Source: Betaproteobacteria bacterium (GTDB lineage: Bacteria > Pseudomonadota > Gammaproteobacteria > Burkholderiales > Usitatibacteraceae). From it: a stretch of 64,000 bases of DNA. The position numbers and the translations under genes were made by a program. The stretch covers positions 104,732 to 168,731 of the forward strand of contig JAEUMY010000024.1 in assembly GCA_016791265.1 (NCBI GenBank), given 5' to 3'. The notes below the pieces were generated by a model, which did no database searches, was not told the origin of the DNA, and saw only the letters and a program-made list of their open reading frames with translations. Of this stretch, positions 1-8,970 are shown one piece after another; the first letter of the stretch is position 1, and each line of letters starts with the position of its first letter.

Positions 1-353
1 AGCAGGCGCAAGGCATGCAGTGGGCACTGTGGGTGATGAGCGACGTCGAGATGAACACCTTCGACTGGTACCTGAACAGCATCGGCAAGCCCGAGGCCGA
101 GCGTGATGCGGCACTGGCCGCCAAGGCGTGGGAGAAACTGCAGAAGCCGCTGGGCGTCCTGGAGGCCTCGCTCGCCAATGGCCATCTCGTGGGCAATCGC
201 TTCACCGTGGCCGATCTCAACACCGCCGCCGTGATGTATCGCGCGCGCTGGATGCCGCTCGACCACTGGCCACGCGTGAAGGCGTGGCTGGACCGCTGCT
301 GGTCACGCGAAGGCGGGCTGGCGGCCCGGCGGGCGCGCGGCGAGCAGGTCTAG
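1..353 (+). CDS. Glutathione S-transferase, C-terminal part (5' truncated by window)
   Basis: The reading frame is open from the first base, so the gene starts upstream of the window. The visible part has the all-helical C-terminal GST domain: a helix-rich stretch, then a VGNRFTVADLNTAAV segment. This is the conserved N-capping box and hydrophobic staple region of GSTs (consensus G..fs.AD). It ends with a Trp-rich tail (WPRVKAWLDRCW). The N-terminal thioredoxin-like glutathione-binding domain is not in the window, so class and substrate cannot be assigned. It stops at the TAG at 351-353, and the next gene begins 165 bases later. Confidence 0.8.
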   Translation, partial: QAQGMQWALWVMSDVEMNTFDWYLNSIGKPEAERDAALAAKAWEKLQKPLGVLEASLANGHLVGNRFTVADLNTAAVMYRARWMPLDHWPRVKAWLDRCWSREGGLAARRARGEQV

Positions 354-518
354 GGCCCAATCGGACATTTCGCGAATAGGGGAAAGTCCGAGTGGGTGTT
401 GTTGTAGCATCAATGAGCGGCAGAAAATCGCCGCATCCACAACAATTGCAACAGCAGCACCCACAACAGCGACACCAGAACAACGTTTGTCCGCCAACCA
501 CAGGGAGGTTTAGCAGTC

Positions 519-2933
519 ATGAAATTGCGACCCATTGTCAAAGCGTTACTCCTCGTCATTCCTTCGGGACTGGTCCTGGGCGCAGCCGGCTTCACCCACG
601 CCCGGCAATCCCCCGCACCCGCGAAGCCCGCCACCGAGCAACCGGCCAAGCCGGGCTCGCAAGCGGTGGAACGCATCGTCGTGACCGCCACCAAGCGCGA
701 GACACCTCTTCAGGACGTGCCGTTCTCGATCAACGCGCAGACCGAGGAGGACATCCGCAAGTCCGGCGCGGTCACGCTGGAAGACCTTTCGCGCAACGTC
801 GCCGGTCTCGCGATCCAGAACCTTGGGCCGGGGCAGAGCCAAGTGTCCATCCGGGGGGTGTCCTCCGGGCAGATCGTTCGCGACCAACCCGGTGTGAAGG
901 AACAGGTCGGTGTCTATCTCGATGAAACCGCGATCTCGATGTCGCTCTTCACGCCCGACCTCGATCTGTTCGACCTGAATCGGGTCGAGACGCTGCGCGG
1001 CCCGCAGGGCACGCTGTACGGCGCGGGCAACATCGGCGGAACGATCCGCTACATCACCAACGAGGCGAAGCTGCGCATCCAGGAAGGCGTGGTCGAAACC
1101 AATCTCAACAAGCTCGCGCACGGCAGCGCCGGCGGCGGCATCAAGGCGGCGGTCAACGTGCCGCTGGGCGACACGGCCGCCATGCGCCTCGTCGGCTATT
1201 CCACACACATGGGCGGCTGGATCGACGCGCTCGGCCCGGCCGAAGGCAAGGATGTCAACAAGGGCACGCGCCAAGGCGGGCGCATCGCGCTCACCTTTCA
1301 GCCGAGCGCGGACCTGACCATCACGCCGAGACTGATCTCGCAAAAGGTGACGGCCGACGGCTTCAACCGGCAGGAGGCCTACAACCTCTACGCCAATCGG
1401 TTCACCACGACGGTGCCGCCGGTCACGTTTCAGGATCATCAGCAATACCTGCTGCAGCGCGAGAAGTTCGAGGACAAGACCACCATCGCCGACCTCGTGG
1501 TCAATGCCGTGTTCGGAAGTTGGGACCTGACCTCCGTCACGACGCACACCGAGCGCGACATACTGGTGAGCCGCGACGCCAGCGCGCTGACGGGCTCGGT
1601 GTCCGTCGATCTGGGCTTCCCCGCCGCCGGCGTGCTGCTGCCGTCCCGCCTCAACGACACCACCGATCTGAAGAGCTTCACGCAGGAGCTGCGTCTTTCG
1701 TCCAAGAGCAAGGGGCCGCTGCAATGGGTGGTCGGCGCCTTCTTCGCCGACACCGACCGCAAGTACGCCCAGCGCCTGCCCACTCCCGGCTATGACGGCT
1801 TCACCGACACGGTGCTGGGCGCGGGCACGTCGGCGGCGGTCGCCAATGGCTACGGCGCCAACTCGCCGTACAACGCCGACCTGCCCTACAACCTGAAGCA
1901 GAACGCGATCTTCGGCGAGATGAGCTACGAATTGTCCAAGCAGCTCACCGCGACCGTCGGCGGCCGCTACTACGACTACGAGGAGGAACGCCGTTTCCGC
2001 TCCGGCGGCCTGTTCTCGGATGGCAACAACAACTTCGACAAGACCAGCTCGGACGGTTTCAACCCGCGCGTGTTGCTGGCGTACAAAGCGTCGGACAGCG
2101 TGACCGTGAACGCGCAGGCGGCGAAGGGCTTCCGCCTCGGTGGCGTGAACGATCCGCTGAACGTGCCGCTTTGCACGGCGCAAGACCGCGCCATCTTCGG
2201 CGGCTATCAGCGGTTCAGCGACGAATCGTTGTGGAACTACGAGGTCGGCGTGAAGATGCAGAAGCCGGGACTGTCGATCAATGCGGCGGCGTTCTACACG
2301 AAGATGACGGACTTGCAGGTCACGCTGGATGCCGGCTCGTGCTCGTCGCGCGTCGTGTTCAACGTGCCCAAGGCGCACTCGTCCGGCGTCGAACTGGAGA
2401 TCATCGCCCGGCCCACCAACGATCTCGAACTGGCCTTCGCCGGCTCCGCGGTCAATGCGGTATTCGATTCAACCGTTCGCGATGGCACCGGCGCCGTGCT
2501 GGGCGGCATTCGCGACGGCAACCGCCTGCCCTCGGTGCCCAAGGTGCAGTTGACCGCCAGCATGACCTACAACTTCACGCTGGCCGGGCGCGACACCTAC
2601 GTCACCGCCACCGCGCAGCACGTGGGCAGCCGCTTCACCCAGCCCTCGGACCAGGAGAACAACCCGCGCACGTTCACGCATCGGCTGCCGTTCCAGGGCG
2701 CGCCCGCGACCGCGGCCACGACGCTGGACCTGGAACTGCCGAAGTACAACCTGCTCAACCTGAGTGCGGGCATGGACTTCAAGCAGGGGCTCTCCGCCGT
2801 CATTTACGTCAACAACGTGACCGACGAGAAGGCCCTGCTGTCGTTCGACCGGGAACGCGGCGGGCGCGCGCGACTGGGCTACGCGACCAATCAGCCTCGC
2901 ACCATCGGCGTGACCATCCGCAAGACGTTCTAA
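519..2933 (+). CDS. TonB-dependent outer-membrane receptor
   Basis: The 804-residue product begins with a signal peptide (MKLRPIVKALLLVIPSG..) followed by a Pro/Ala/Lys-rich linker. A TonB-box-like segment (VERIVVTATKRE) leads into the plug domain with the LRGPQGTLYG motif, then a long beta-barrel. The C-terminus ends in Phe after alternating hydrophobic residues (IGVTIRKTF), as expected for BAM-dependent insertion. The ATG is preceded by a good Shine-Dalgarno (AGGGAGG, about 502-508). The family imports siderophores, cobalamin, sugars or other bulky ligands using TonB energy. The ligand cannot be read from sequence, and no adjacent regulator or periplasmic transporter gives a clue. A strong terminator follows. 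Confidence 0.9.
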   Translation: MKLRPIVKALLLVIPSGLVLGAAGFTHARQSPAPAKPATEQPAKPGSQAVERIVVTATKRETPLQDVPFSINAQTEEDIRKSGAVTLEDLSRNVAGLAIQNLGPGQSQVSIRGVSSGQIVRDQPGVKEQVGVYLDETAISMSLFTPDLDLFDLNRVETLRGPQGTLYGAGNIGGTIRYITNEAKLRIQEGVVETNLNKLAHGSAGGGIKAAVNVPLGDTAAMRLVGYSTHMGGWIDALGPAEGKDVNKGTRQGGRIALTFQPSADLTITPRLISQKVTADGFNRQEAYNLYANRFTTTVPPVTFQDHQQYLLQREKFEDKTTIADLVVNAVFGSWDLTSVTTHTERDILVSRDASALTGSVSVDLGFPAAGVLLPSRLNDTTDLKSFTQELRLSSKSKGPLQWVVGAFFADTDRKYAQRLPTPGYDGFTDTVLGAGTSAAVANGYGANSPYNADLPYNLKQNAIFGEMSYELSKQLTATVGGRYYDYEEERRFRSGGLFSDGNNNFDKTSSDGFNPRVLLAYKASDSVTVNAQAAKGFRLGGVNDPLNVPLCTAQDRAIFGGYQRFSDESLWNYEVGVKMQKPGLSINAAAFYTKMTDLQVTLDAGSCSSRVVFNVPKAHSSGVELEIIARPTNDLELAFAGSAVNAVFDSTVRDGTGAVLGGIRDGNRLPSVPKVQLTASMTYNFTLAGRDTYVTATAQHVGSRFTQPSDQENNPRTFTHRLPFQGAPATAATTLDLELPKYNLLNLSAGMDFKQGLSAVIYVNNVTDEKALLSFDRERGGRARLGYATNQPRTIGVTIRKTF

Positions 2934-2966
2934 GCCAGTCACGGCGCACCATCGGCGATTCGCCGG

Positions 2967-3005
2967 AAGAACGCCGCAGGCAGCCGCCTGCGGCGTTCTT
3001 GTTTT
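2967..3005 (+). terminator. Rho-independent terminator after the TonB receptor
   Basis: A perfect 15-bp stem (2967-2981 pairs with 2986-3000) with a 4-base loop is followed by GTTTTC. It lies 34 bases after the receptor stop and separates it from the downstream protease gene. Confidence 0.9.
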
Positions 3006-3019
3006 CGCCGGCCGGCATT

Positions 3020-3031
3020 GCGAATATTCGC
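3020..3031. repeat. GCGAATATTCGC palindrome, intergenic copy
   Basis: The copy extends to the 16-bp palindrome TTGCGAATATTCGCAA (3018-3033). It lies between the receptor terminator and the protease start, 42 bases before the ATG. Confidence 0.95.
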
Positions 3032-3073
3032 AAGCTCGCCGGTCGCCTCGCATCCACTACAATCCGAGCCATC

Positions 3074-4477
3074 ATGATCGCTCTCGCCCGGCTCTGCATC
3101 CCGGCCCTTGTGGCCACCGTCTTTTTCGCATTGCTTCCCACCGTGTCAGCCAGCGCGCAGACGCGCGCACCGGTGAAGGCGTCCACCACGGCGGATTCAC
3201 GCCCCCCCGTATCCTCCATCGCCGAGGCCGTCTACGCGCGGTCCAAATCACGCATCCTGCAAATCCGCACGCTGCTCAACAGCGCAGGCGGGAAGTCCAC
3301 CATCGGCTCCGGCTTCCAGGTGAGCGCGGATGGACTCGCGGTGACCAACTACCACGTCATCGCGCAATACGCGCTGGAACCAAAGACCTATCGGCTGGAA
3401 TACGCGGCCCCCGACGGCGGCAAGGGCGGAATGACGCTGCTCGCCATCGATGTCGCCAATGATCTCGCCGTGGTGCGGCTGGATCGACTCGGGCGGCCCG
3501 ACGACGCCGAGCCGCCCCACTTTGAATTCGACAGCCGCGCACTGGCCGACGCGCTGCCCAAGGGCGAGCGTATCTATGCGATGGGGAACCCGTTGGACAT
3601 CGGCTTCACCATCGTCGAAGGCACCTACAACGGACTGGTCGACAAGAGCTACGACGAGCGCATCCACCTTTCCGGCGCCATCAATCCCGGCATGAGCGGC
3701 GGGCCGGTCACCAATGCGGAAGGCCGCGTGGTCGGCATCAACGTCGCCAAACGCACTGACGCGGAACAGGTCGGCTTCCTCGTGCCGGCCAAGTTCGCGG
3801 CGCGCCTGGTGGAGTCGGCAAAGACGAACAAGCCGCTCGATGTCGGCCAGACACGTGCCGAGATCAGCCGGCAACTCGCCGCGTGGCAGGCGGGGTTTTA
3901 CACCGAACTCGCTAAGCAGGGTTTCAAGAACGCCACGTTCGGTCCGTATCTGGGTCTGGAGAGTGCCGCGCGTTGGATGAATTGCTGGGCCAACACCAAT
4001 GCCAACGCCGTGCCCCGGCCGCGCCACCTGCAAAGCTCGACCCGCTGCGACAGCCAGACCGGACTCTACGTGTCGAACCAGATCTACACCGGGCGGCTGA
4101 CGCTCGACCTCACGCTGTACCAGGCCACCGATCTCAATGCGTTCCAGTTCGCGAATCTTCTGTCAGGGCGTGGCGCCAGCGGCACGCGCGGCAACCGGCG
4201 CATGACCGAACAGATCTGCCGCCACGATTTCGTGGCCGGTGACGAGAGCCGTCCGCGCCTGCGCGCCACCTGGTGCGCGCGCGCCTATCGCGAGTTCGAG
4301 GGCCTGTACGACGTGACCGTGATCGCGTTGACCCAGGACCGCGATCGCGAGGCGCTGCATGCGCGGCTCAGCATGCGCGGGGTGGGCTGGGACAACGCCA
4401 ATGCGCTTGCCAAGCGCTTTCTCGAGAGCCTCCGCTTCACCACGGCGGCCGCCGACCCGCGCGGAGCCTTGAAATGA
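3074..4477 (+). CDS. Secreted trypsin-like serine protease with extra C-terminal domain
   Basis: The ATG at 3074 gives a 467-residue protein with a clear signal peptide (cleavage near SASAQT). A trypsin-like domain (about residues 50-240) shows the full triad: His94 in TNYHV, Asp130 in VANDLAVVRL and Ser208 in NPGMSGGP. This is the HtrA/S1C-like arrangement, but no PDZ domain follows. Residues 250-467 form a Trp/Cys-containing region I do not recognise. The open frame continues far upstream of 3074, inside the TonB receptor gene in another frame, and that part is not coding. The stop overlaps the start of the FHA gene (ATGA), so the two are probably translationally coupled and function together in the envelope. 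Confidence 0.85.
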   Translation: MIALARLCIPALVATVFFALLPTVSASAQTRAPVKASTTADSRPPVSSIAEAVYARSKSRILQIRTLLNSAGGKSTIGSGFQVSADGLAVTNYHVIAQYALEPKTYRLEYAAPDGGKGGMTLLAIDVANDLAVVRLDRLGRPDDAEPPHFEFDSRALADALPKGERIYAMGNPLDIGFTIVEGTYNGLVDKSYDERIHLSGAINPGMSGGPVTNAEGRVVGINVAKRTDAEQVGFLVPAKFAARLVESAKTNKPLDVGQTRAEISRQLAAWQAGFYTELAKQGFKNATFGPYLGLESAARWMNCWANTNANAVPRPRHLQSSTRCDSQTGLYVSNQIYTGRLTLDLTLYQATDLNAFQFANLLSGRGASGTRGNRRMTEQICRHDFVAGDESRPRLRATWCARAYREFEGLYDVTVIALTQDRDREALHARLSMRGVGWDNANALAKRFLESLRFTTAAADPRGALK

Positions 4478-5460
4478 GCGGCGCGCTGATGTGGGTGGAG
4501 GTGCTGGACCGCCACGGGGAAGTCGCGGCGCGGCATCGCTTCGACGACATCGCGCGCTGGCCGGTGCGGGTCGGCCGTGCGCCGGACAACGACATCGTGC
4601 TCGACGATCCGTACGTCGCACCCCATCACGCCGTCATCAGCATGGACCGCGACGGCCATCTCTTCATTGATGACGAAGGCACGTTGAATGGCCTCGTCAA
4701 CGAGTCGACCCGCCAGCGCCAGGCCCGCGTCGCCTGCGCGATCGCGCCGCTGGTGCGTGTGGGCCGCACGCGGCTTCGTATCCGGGATGGCCGCGAACCG
4801 GTCGCGCCGGAGCGCGCCCTGCCTGGCGAGGCCGGCGGCGCTTGGGTGGCGCTCGGTCTCACCATCGCGCTGCTGGCCGCGTCGCTGCTTGACCTGTGGC
4901 TGGGCTACACCGGCAACACGCCGACCAGCCACTTCGTCATGCCGATGATGCTGCTGGCGATGCTCACCTTGATCTGGACATCCGGCTGGGCCGTGATATC
5001 GCGAATATTCGCAGGACAAGCCTGGTACACGCGGCACCTCGTGACCGCGCTCGCCGCCCTGCTGGTCGCCATTTTCTGGCACGAACTCGCCGAATGGCTG
5101 GCCTACACGCTCGCGTGGCCAGCGTTCAATGAACGCGACATCGCGAGCCTGTGGGTCATCGCGGCGCTCGCTTGCTACGGGCATCTGCGCATCATCGCCG
5201 TGCGCCACCTGCGGCAGGCGGTCGCACTGCTCGTCGTCGCGGCGGCGGCCGGCATCGGCATGCAGTGGGCGTCGCAGCACGAGGGCCGCAAGTGGCACGG
5301 CGACAGCGCATCGCTCGGCAAGCTGAAGCCGCCCCTGTTCGCCGTGTCGCGGGGCGTGGAATTGCCGGCATTCATCGACACCGACGGCGGCATCAAGGCC
5401 CGACTGGATGCCGCGCGGAAGAAAACGCCTGACGATGGCGAGGACGATTCGTACGATTGA
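4474..5460 (+). CDS. FHA-domain membrane protein
   Basis: This 328-residue protein has an N-terminal forkhead-associated domain: VRVGRAPDNDIVLDDPYVAPHHA near residues 30-55 carries the conserved Gly-Arg and Ser/His positions that bind phosphothreonine. About five hydrophobic helices follow (from about 130 to 270), then a soluble charged tail ending in an Asp/Glu-rich segment. The FHA domain should be cytoplasmic. The ATG overlaps the protease stop by four bases. No Ser/Thr kinase is adjacent, so the phosphorylated partner is unknown. One GCGAATATTCGC palindrome lies inside the gene and reads Arg-Ile-Phe-Ala within or beside a membrane segment. Confidence 0.85.
   Translation: MSGALMWVEVLDRHGEVAARHRFDDIARWPVRVGRAPDNDIVLDDPYVAPHHAVISMDRDGHLFIDDEGTLNGLVNESTRQRQARVACAIAPLVRVGRTRLRIRDGREPVAPERALPGEAGGAWVALGLTIALLAASLLDLWLGYTGNTPTSHFVMPMMLLAMLTLIWTSGWAVISRIFAGQAWYTRHLVTALAALLVAIFWHELAEWLAYTLAWPAFNERDIASLWVIAALACYGHLRIIAVRHLRQAVALLVVAAAAGIGMQWASQHEGRKWHGDSASLGKLKPPLFAVSRGVELPAFIDTDGGIKARLDAARKKTPDDGEDDSYD
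5001..5012. repeat. GCGAATATTCGC palindrome, inside FHA gene
   Basis: Exact 12-mer within coding sequence, read as Arg-Ile-Phe-Ala at the end of a hydrophobic segment. Confidence 0.95.
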
Positions 5461-5505
5461 TCGCCCGGGCCGCGCGGCGCGCCCGCGGCAGGTCGGAATG
5501 CGCTT

Positions 5506-5517
5506 GCGAATATTCGC
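5506..5517. repeat. GCGAATATTCGC palindrome, intergenic copy
   Basis: Exact core with 14-bp extension TGCGAATATTCGCA, 46 bases after the FHA gene stop and directly beside the hairpin at 5527-5555. Confidence 0.95.
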
Positions 5518-5522
5518 AGCAG

Positions 5523-5555
5523 AAAAAAGCCCGACGGCTATGCACCGTCGGGCTT
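5523..5555. terminator. Hairpin terminator between convergent genes
   Basis: An 11-bp stem AAGCCCGACGG / CCGTCGGGCTT (5527-5537 and 5545-5555) has a 7-base loop. The A-run at 5523-5528 gives a T-run on the minus strand, so it best terminates the minus-strand small gene at 5629-5850. It may also stop readthrough from the FHA gene. Confidence 0.8.
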
Positions 5556-5628
5556 GAACCATGCCAAGGTTGGCACGGGGAGGAGAGGGTGAAACGCGCC
5601 GCCAGCCGAGCAGGCTGACGGCACGGAA

Positions 5629-5850
5629 TCAGTGAGCGGCGTGGGCGGCGGCCACGGTGCGGCGGCGGCGATGCTCGTCCATGCCGGCCTTGGCCCCTTG
5701 CAGCGCGGCGTTCAGGTCACCGATCGTGGATACGGCGCGCGTCCAAGCGGCGGCCAGCGCGTTGCCGAGGAGCGCGCCCAGATACGCGCTTCGCTCAAGT
5801 TGGGCGCGGCGGATGTGATCTTCAATGGCGAGAAAGTCTTCGTGTTTCAT
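5629..5850 (-). CDS. Small hypothetical protein (73 aa)
   Basis: There are two adjacent ATGs (first bases at 5853 and 5850). The AGGAGG at 5856-5861 is spaced five bases from the ATG at 5850, which I take as the start; the other lies too close. The product (MKHEDFLAIEDHIRRAQLER..) is mostly helical and amphipathic with a basic, Ala/His-rich end, and has no signal peptide or membrane helix. I do not recognise the family. It is divergent from the LysR gene, an arrangement in which the regulator often controls its neighbour. A terminator lies just downstream. Confidence 0.65.
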   Translation of the reverse strand: MKHEDFLAIEDHIRRAQLERSAYLGALLGNALAAAWTRAVSTIGDLNAALQGAKAGMDEHRRRRTVAAAHAAH

Positions 5851-6056
5851 CATGCCCTCCTGTCGGGGCGGGTAAGTGGGCCGGCAACCAGGATCACCGA
5901 CCGTCGTGCTGCGATGCACAAGCTGAAGATAGTGCCTTTGCACGCCAACTTCCAATCGTTTGTTTGGATTCCTGCCATCAAATAAATTTATACTGACGGG
6001 ACTCATGCTGCGCCGCAGCATCCGCACCCGCCGAGTACCGGCGGAGGACCCCGTCA

Positions 6057-7043
6057 ATGGAGCTTTATCAACTGCGCAGTTTCGTGGCCATCGCCGAGGC
6101 GGGGCGGCTCACGCGCGCCGCGGATGCCTTGCACGTGAGTCAGCCGGCGTTGTCAGCGCAGTTGCGAGCGCTGGAGGATGAGCTGGGACTGACGCTCTTT
6201 CGGCGCGGCCACGAAGGCATGCACCTCACCGAAGCCGGGCGACATCTGCTGGCGCGCGCGGAGAAAGTGCTTTCCGCCGCGCAAGCGCTGAAGGACGAGG
6301 CGGCGACGTTGAAAGGAAAGCTGGCCGGGACGGCGCGCATTGGCACGCTGTCCGATCCCGCGTTCACGCGTGTGGGCGAATTCATCAGCGCATCGCTCGG
6401 CCGCTATCCGCTCCTGAAAATCGAACTGCATCAGGGCATCACCGGCGAGTTGCTGGCACAGGTGCGCGATGGCGATCTTGACGGGGCGTTCTTCTACGGC
6501 GAACTCCACCAACCGATGGTGACGGGCCTGGCGCTGCGCCGATTCACCTATCGCGTCGTTGGTCCGCGCGACTGGGAGGCCGAGCTTCGCGATGCCGACT
6601 GGCCGCGACTCGCCGCGAAGCCTTGGATCATCACGCCACCGATCAGCTCGCAGCATGAATGGGTGACGCAGCTGCTCAAGTCGCACGGCGTGAAGCCGGC
6701 GAAGGTGGTGGAATCGGACAGCGAAACCGTCATCGCGACACTCGTGGTGTCGGGCGTGGGCATGGCGCTGATGCGCGAGGACCTGGCTCATGACCGCGAG
6801 GCGCGCGGCGAAGTCTTCATCTGGTCCGACGTGCGCCACGAGACGACGCTGTGGTTCGTGCATGCGCGCGACCGCGAACGCGATCCGACGCTGCGCGCGC
6901 TGCTCGATGTGTTGAAAGACCTCTGGGCGCTCCGTCGCGAGGCGCCCAAGCAGGTCTCGAGGCGCCGAGCCGGTGAGCCGGCCGGCGGCGACAAGACGGC
7001 AGGCGAGCATGGCCGATTTGCACCTCGCCGCCGGTCACAGTAG
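6057..7043 (+). CDS. LysR-family transcriptional regulator
   Basis: The 328-residue product starts with the typical LysR winged helix-turn-helix (MELYQLRSFVAIAEAGRLTRAADALHVSQPALSAQLRALE, residues 1-40). A linker helix and a periplasmic-binding-protein-like effector domain (about residues 90-300) follow. GGAGG lies upstream of the ATG. Members activate or repress target genes in response to a small co-inducer that cannot be predicted here. The C-terminus carries about 30 extra basic residues (..RRRAGEPAGG..RRRSQ) beyond the usual LysR length. The divergent gene at 5629-5850 is a plausible target. Confidence 0.9.
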   Translation: MELYQLRSFVAIAEAGRLTRAADALHVSQPALSAQLRALEDELGLTLFRRGHEGMHLTEAGRHLLARAEKVLSAAQALKDEAATLKGKLAGTARIGTLSDPAFTRVGEFISASLGRYPLLKIELHQGITGELLAQVRDGDLDGAFFYGELHQPMVTGLALRRFTYRVVGPRDWEAELRDADWPRLAAKPWIITPPISSQHEWVTQLLKSHGVKPAKVVESDSETVIATLVVSGVGMALMREDLAHDREARGEVFIWSDVRHETTLWFVHARDRERDPTLRALLDVLKDLWALRREAPKQVSRRRAGEPAGGDKTAGEHGRFAPRRRSQ

Positions 7044-7053
7044 GCTCCGACCC

Positions 7054-8952
7054 ATGAACGACTCGCAACTTCCGGGCTGGATGCGTTCGCTGCTCCTTTG
7101 CCTCGCCATCGCCTTGCACGCCGACACGGCGTCGGCCCTCATTGAAGTCCGCGAACCGACACAGAAGCTCCTGCGAACCGACGTGTACGTGCTCGATGAC
7201 CGCAACCGCGCCCTGGATGCCGAAGCGGCGTTCAATGCCTGGCGCGAAGGTCGCTTCAGCGCATCGAAGGACGGCTCGAGCGACATCAACTTCGGTTATT
7301 CGGCTTCCGCGTTCTGGGTCATGCTGCCGCTCGCGTGGCGCGGCGACCGCGAGGTTGAATATCTGCTGGAGATCGGCCATCCGCCGCTCGACCGCGCGGA
7401 ACTCTTCGTGCCGCGCGGACGGGAAGGCGAGAACGGCGCCGAGCGCGGGTTTGTGCGCATGGTCGCAGGCGACGTGTTGCCGTTCGCAAGCCGACCCTTC
7501 GCTCATCGCAACCTGGTGTTTCCGGTCGCGCTGAAGCCGGGCGAAGAGAACCTGCTGCTGCTTCGCATCACGTCCGAAGGCTCACTCACGCTGCCGCTGG
7601 CGCTGTGGACCCCGAAGGCGCTGGCCGCGCACGACCAAAAGGTGTACGCACTGGTCAGCCTCTACTACGGCATTCTGCTGGCGCTGTTCCTGTACAACAT
7701 CATGGTCTGGGTCGCCATCCGCGATCCGCTCTACCTCGTCTACGTCGGCTGCGTGATGTTCATGGGCATCGGCCAAGCGGCGCTGAACGGCTTGGGCAAC
7801 CAGTTCCTCTGGCCCGGCGTGCCGGCATGGGGCAACGTGTCGCTGCCGGTCGCGATGTCGGCGAGCGGCCTCTTGGGCGCGCAGTTCGTGCGCATGTTCC
7901 TCACCACACCGCGCGCGTTTCCGCGGCTCGACCGCGCGCTGGTCACCTGCATCGTCAGTTTCGCGCTCGCCATCGTGTGTTCCGCCGTGATCGACTATCG
8001 CGTTGGCGCGATCCTCACCTCGCTCGCCGGCATCCTGTTCGCGGTGACCGCGTTCGGCGTGGGCGTGTATTGCCAGATCAAGGGCCATCGCACGGTGCGC
8101 TATCTGCTGCTGGCGTGGTTCGTGCTGCTGGTCGGTGTGGCGATCCAGGCCATGCGCAACCTCGGCTGGGTGCCGACCAATCTCTTCACCCAATACGCGA
8201 TGCAGGCGGGCTCGTCGCTCGATCTGTTGTTGCTCTCTTTCGCGCTTGCGGATCGCATCAACCTGCTCCGCCGCGACAAGGAAGAGTCCGATGCGGCGCT
8301 GATCGCGAGCAAGCAGGAGCTGGTCACCGCGCTGCGCAAGAACGAGGCGGAATTGGAGGCCAGGGTGGCTGAGCGCACGCGCGACCTGCAGATGGCCAAC
8401 GAGCGTCTCGTCGAAAAGGAGCGCCAGCTTGAGTACATGGCGCGGCATGACTCGCTGACCGGTCTCGCCAACCGCAGCCTGCTCGCCATCCGCATGGAAC
8501 ACACGCTGGCGCGGGCGCGGCGGTCCGGGCGGCTCGCCGCCGTGCTGCTGGTCGACGTGGACAACTTCAAGCAGATCAACGACCGCGAGGGCCATCTCGT
8601 CGGCGATCAGGTGCTGGTGAAGCTCGCCTCGCGATTCTCGGACACCGTGCGCATGACCGACACCGTGGCACGCTATGGCGGCGACGAGTACGTCGTGGTG
8701 CTGGAAGAGGCGGCGTCGGAAGACGTGGTGCGCCAGGTGGTGCGCAAGCTGATCGACGCCTCGGCCGAACCGGTGATGATGCCTTCGGGCAAGTCGATCA
8801 CGGCGACGGTCAGCATAGGCGTGGCGCTCTTCCCGGCCGACGGCGACAACGCCGAGGAGTTGTTGCGCAAGGCCGACAACGCCATGTTCGGCGCCAAATC
8901 GGCCGGCCGCAATCGCTGGCTCGCGGCCGGCCCGCTCGGCCAACCCGGCTGA
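7054..8952 (+). CDS. 7TMR-DISM sensor with GGDEF (diguanylate cyclase) domain
   Basis: The 632-residue product has a signal/anchor segment, a periplasmic beta-rich 7TMR-DISM extracellular domain (about residues 30-170) and seven hydrophobic helices (about 185-390). A coiled coil (ELEARVAERTRDLQMANERL) precedes a GGDEF domain. The active-site motif is GGDEY, a conservative variant that keeps the two acidic metal-binding positions. RMTD lies five residues upstream and matches the RxxD c-di-GMP inhibitory site. It should make c-di-GMP from GTP in response to an extracytoplasmic signal. The start chosen is the ATG giving the hydrophobic N-terminus; the frame is open further upstream inside the LysR gene. 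Confidence 0.88.
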   Translation: MNDSQLPGWMRSLLLCLAIALHADTASALIEVREPTQKLLRTDVYVLDDRNRALDAEAAFNAWREGRFSASKDGSSDINFGYSASAFWVMLPLAWRGDREVEYLLEIGHPPLDRAELFVPRGREGENGAERGFVRMVAGDVLPFASRPFAHRNLVFPVALKPGEENLLLLRITSEGSLTLPLALWTPKALAAHDQKVYALVSLYYGILLALFLYNIMVWVAIRDPLYLVYVGCVMFMGIGQAALNGLGNQFLWPGVPAWGNVSLPVAMSASGLLGAQFVRMFLTTPRAFPRLDRALVTCIVSFALAIVCSAVIDYRVGAILTSLAGILFAVTAFGVGVYCQIKGHRTVRYLLLAWFVLLVGVAIQAMRNLGWVPTNLFTQYAMQAGSSLDLLLLSFALADRINLLRRDKEESDAALIASKQELVTALRKNEAELEARVAERTRDLQMANERLVEKERQLEYMARHDSLTGLANRSLLAIRMEHTLARARRSGRLAAVLLVDVDNFKQINDREGHLVGDQVLVKLASRFSDTVRMTDTVARYGGDEYVVVLEEAASEDVVRQVVRKLIDASAEPVMMPSGKSITATVSIGVALFPADGDNAEELLRKADNAMFGAKSAGRNRWLAAGPLGQPG

Positions 8953-8970
8953 TCGCGTAGACTGGCAGCC

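Noticed and set aside
546..2378. Long open frame on the minus strand opposite the TonB receptor
   Set aside because: Typical antisense shadow in GC-rich coding DNA: His/Arg/Val-rich, no motif, no start signal. The same applies to long antisense frames at 7582-9216, 9957-11756, 14190-15470, 35187-36248, 41572-42492 and 55680-58439.
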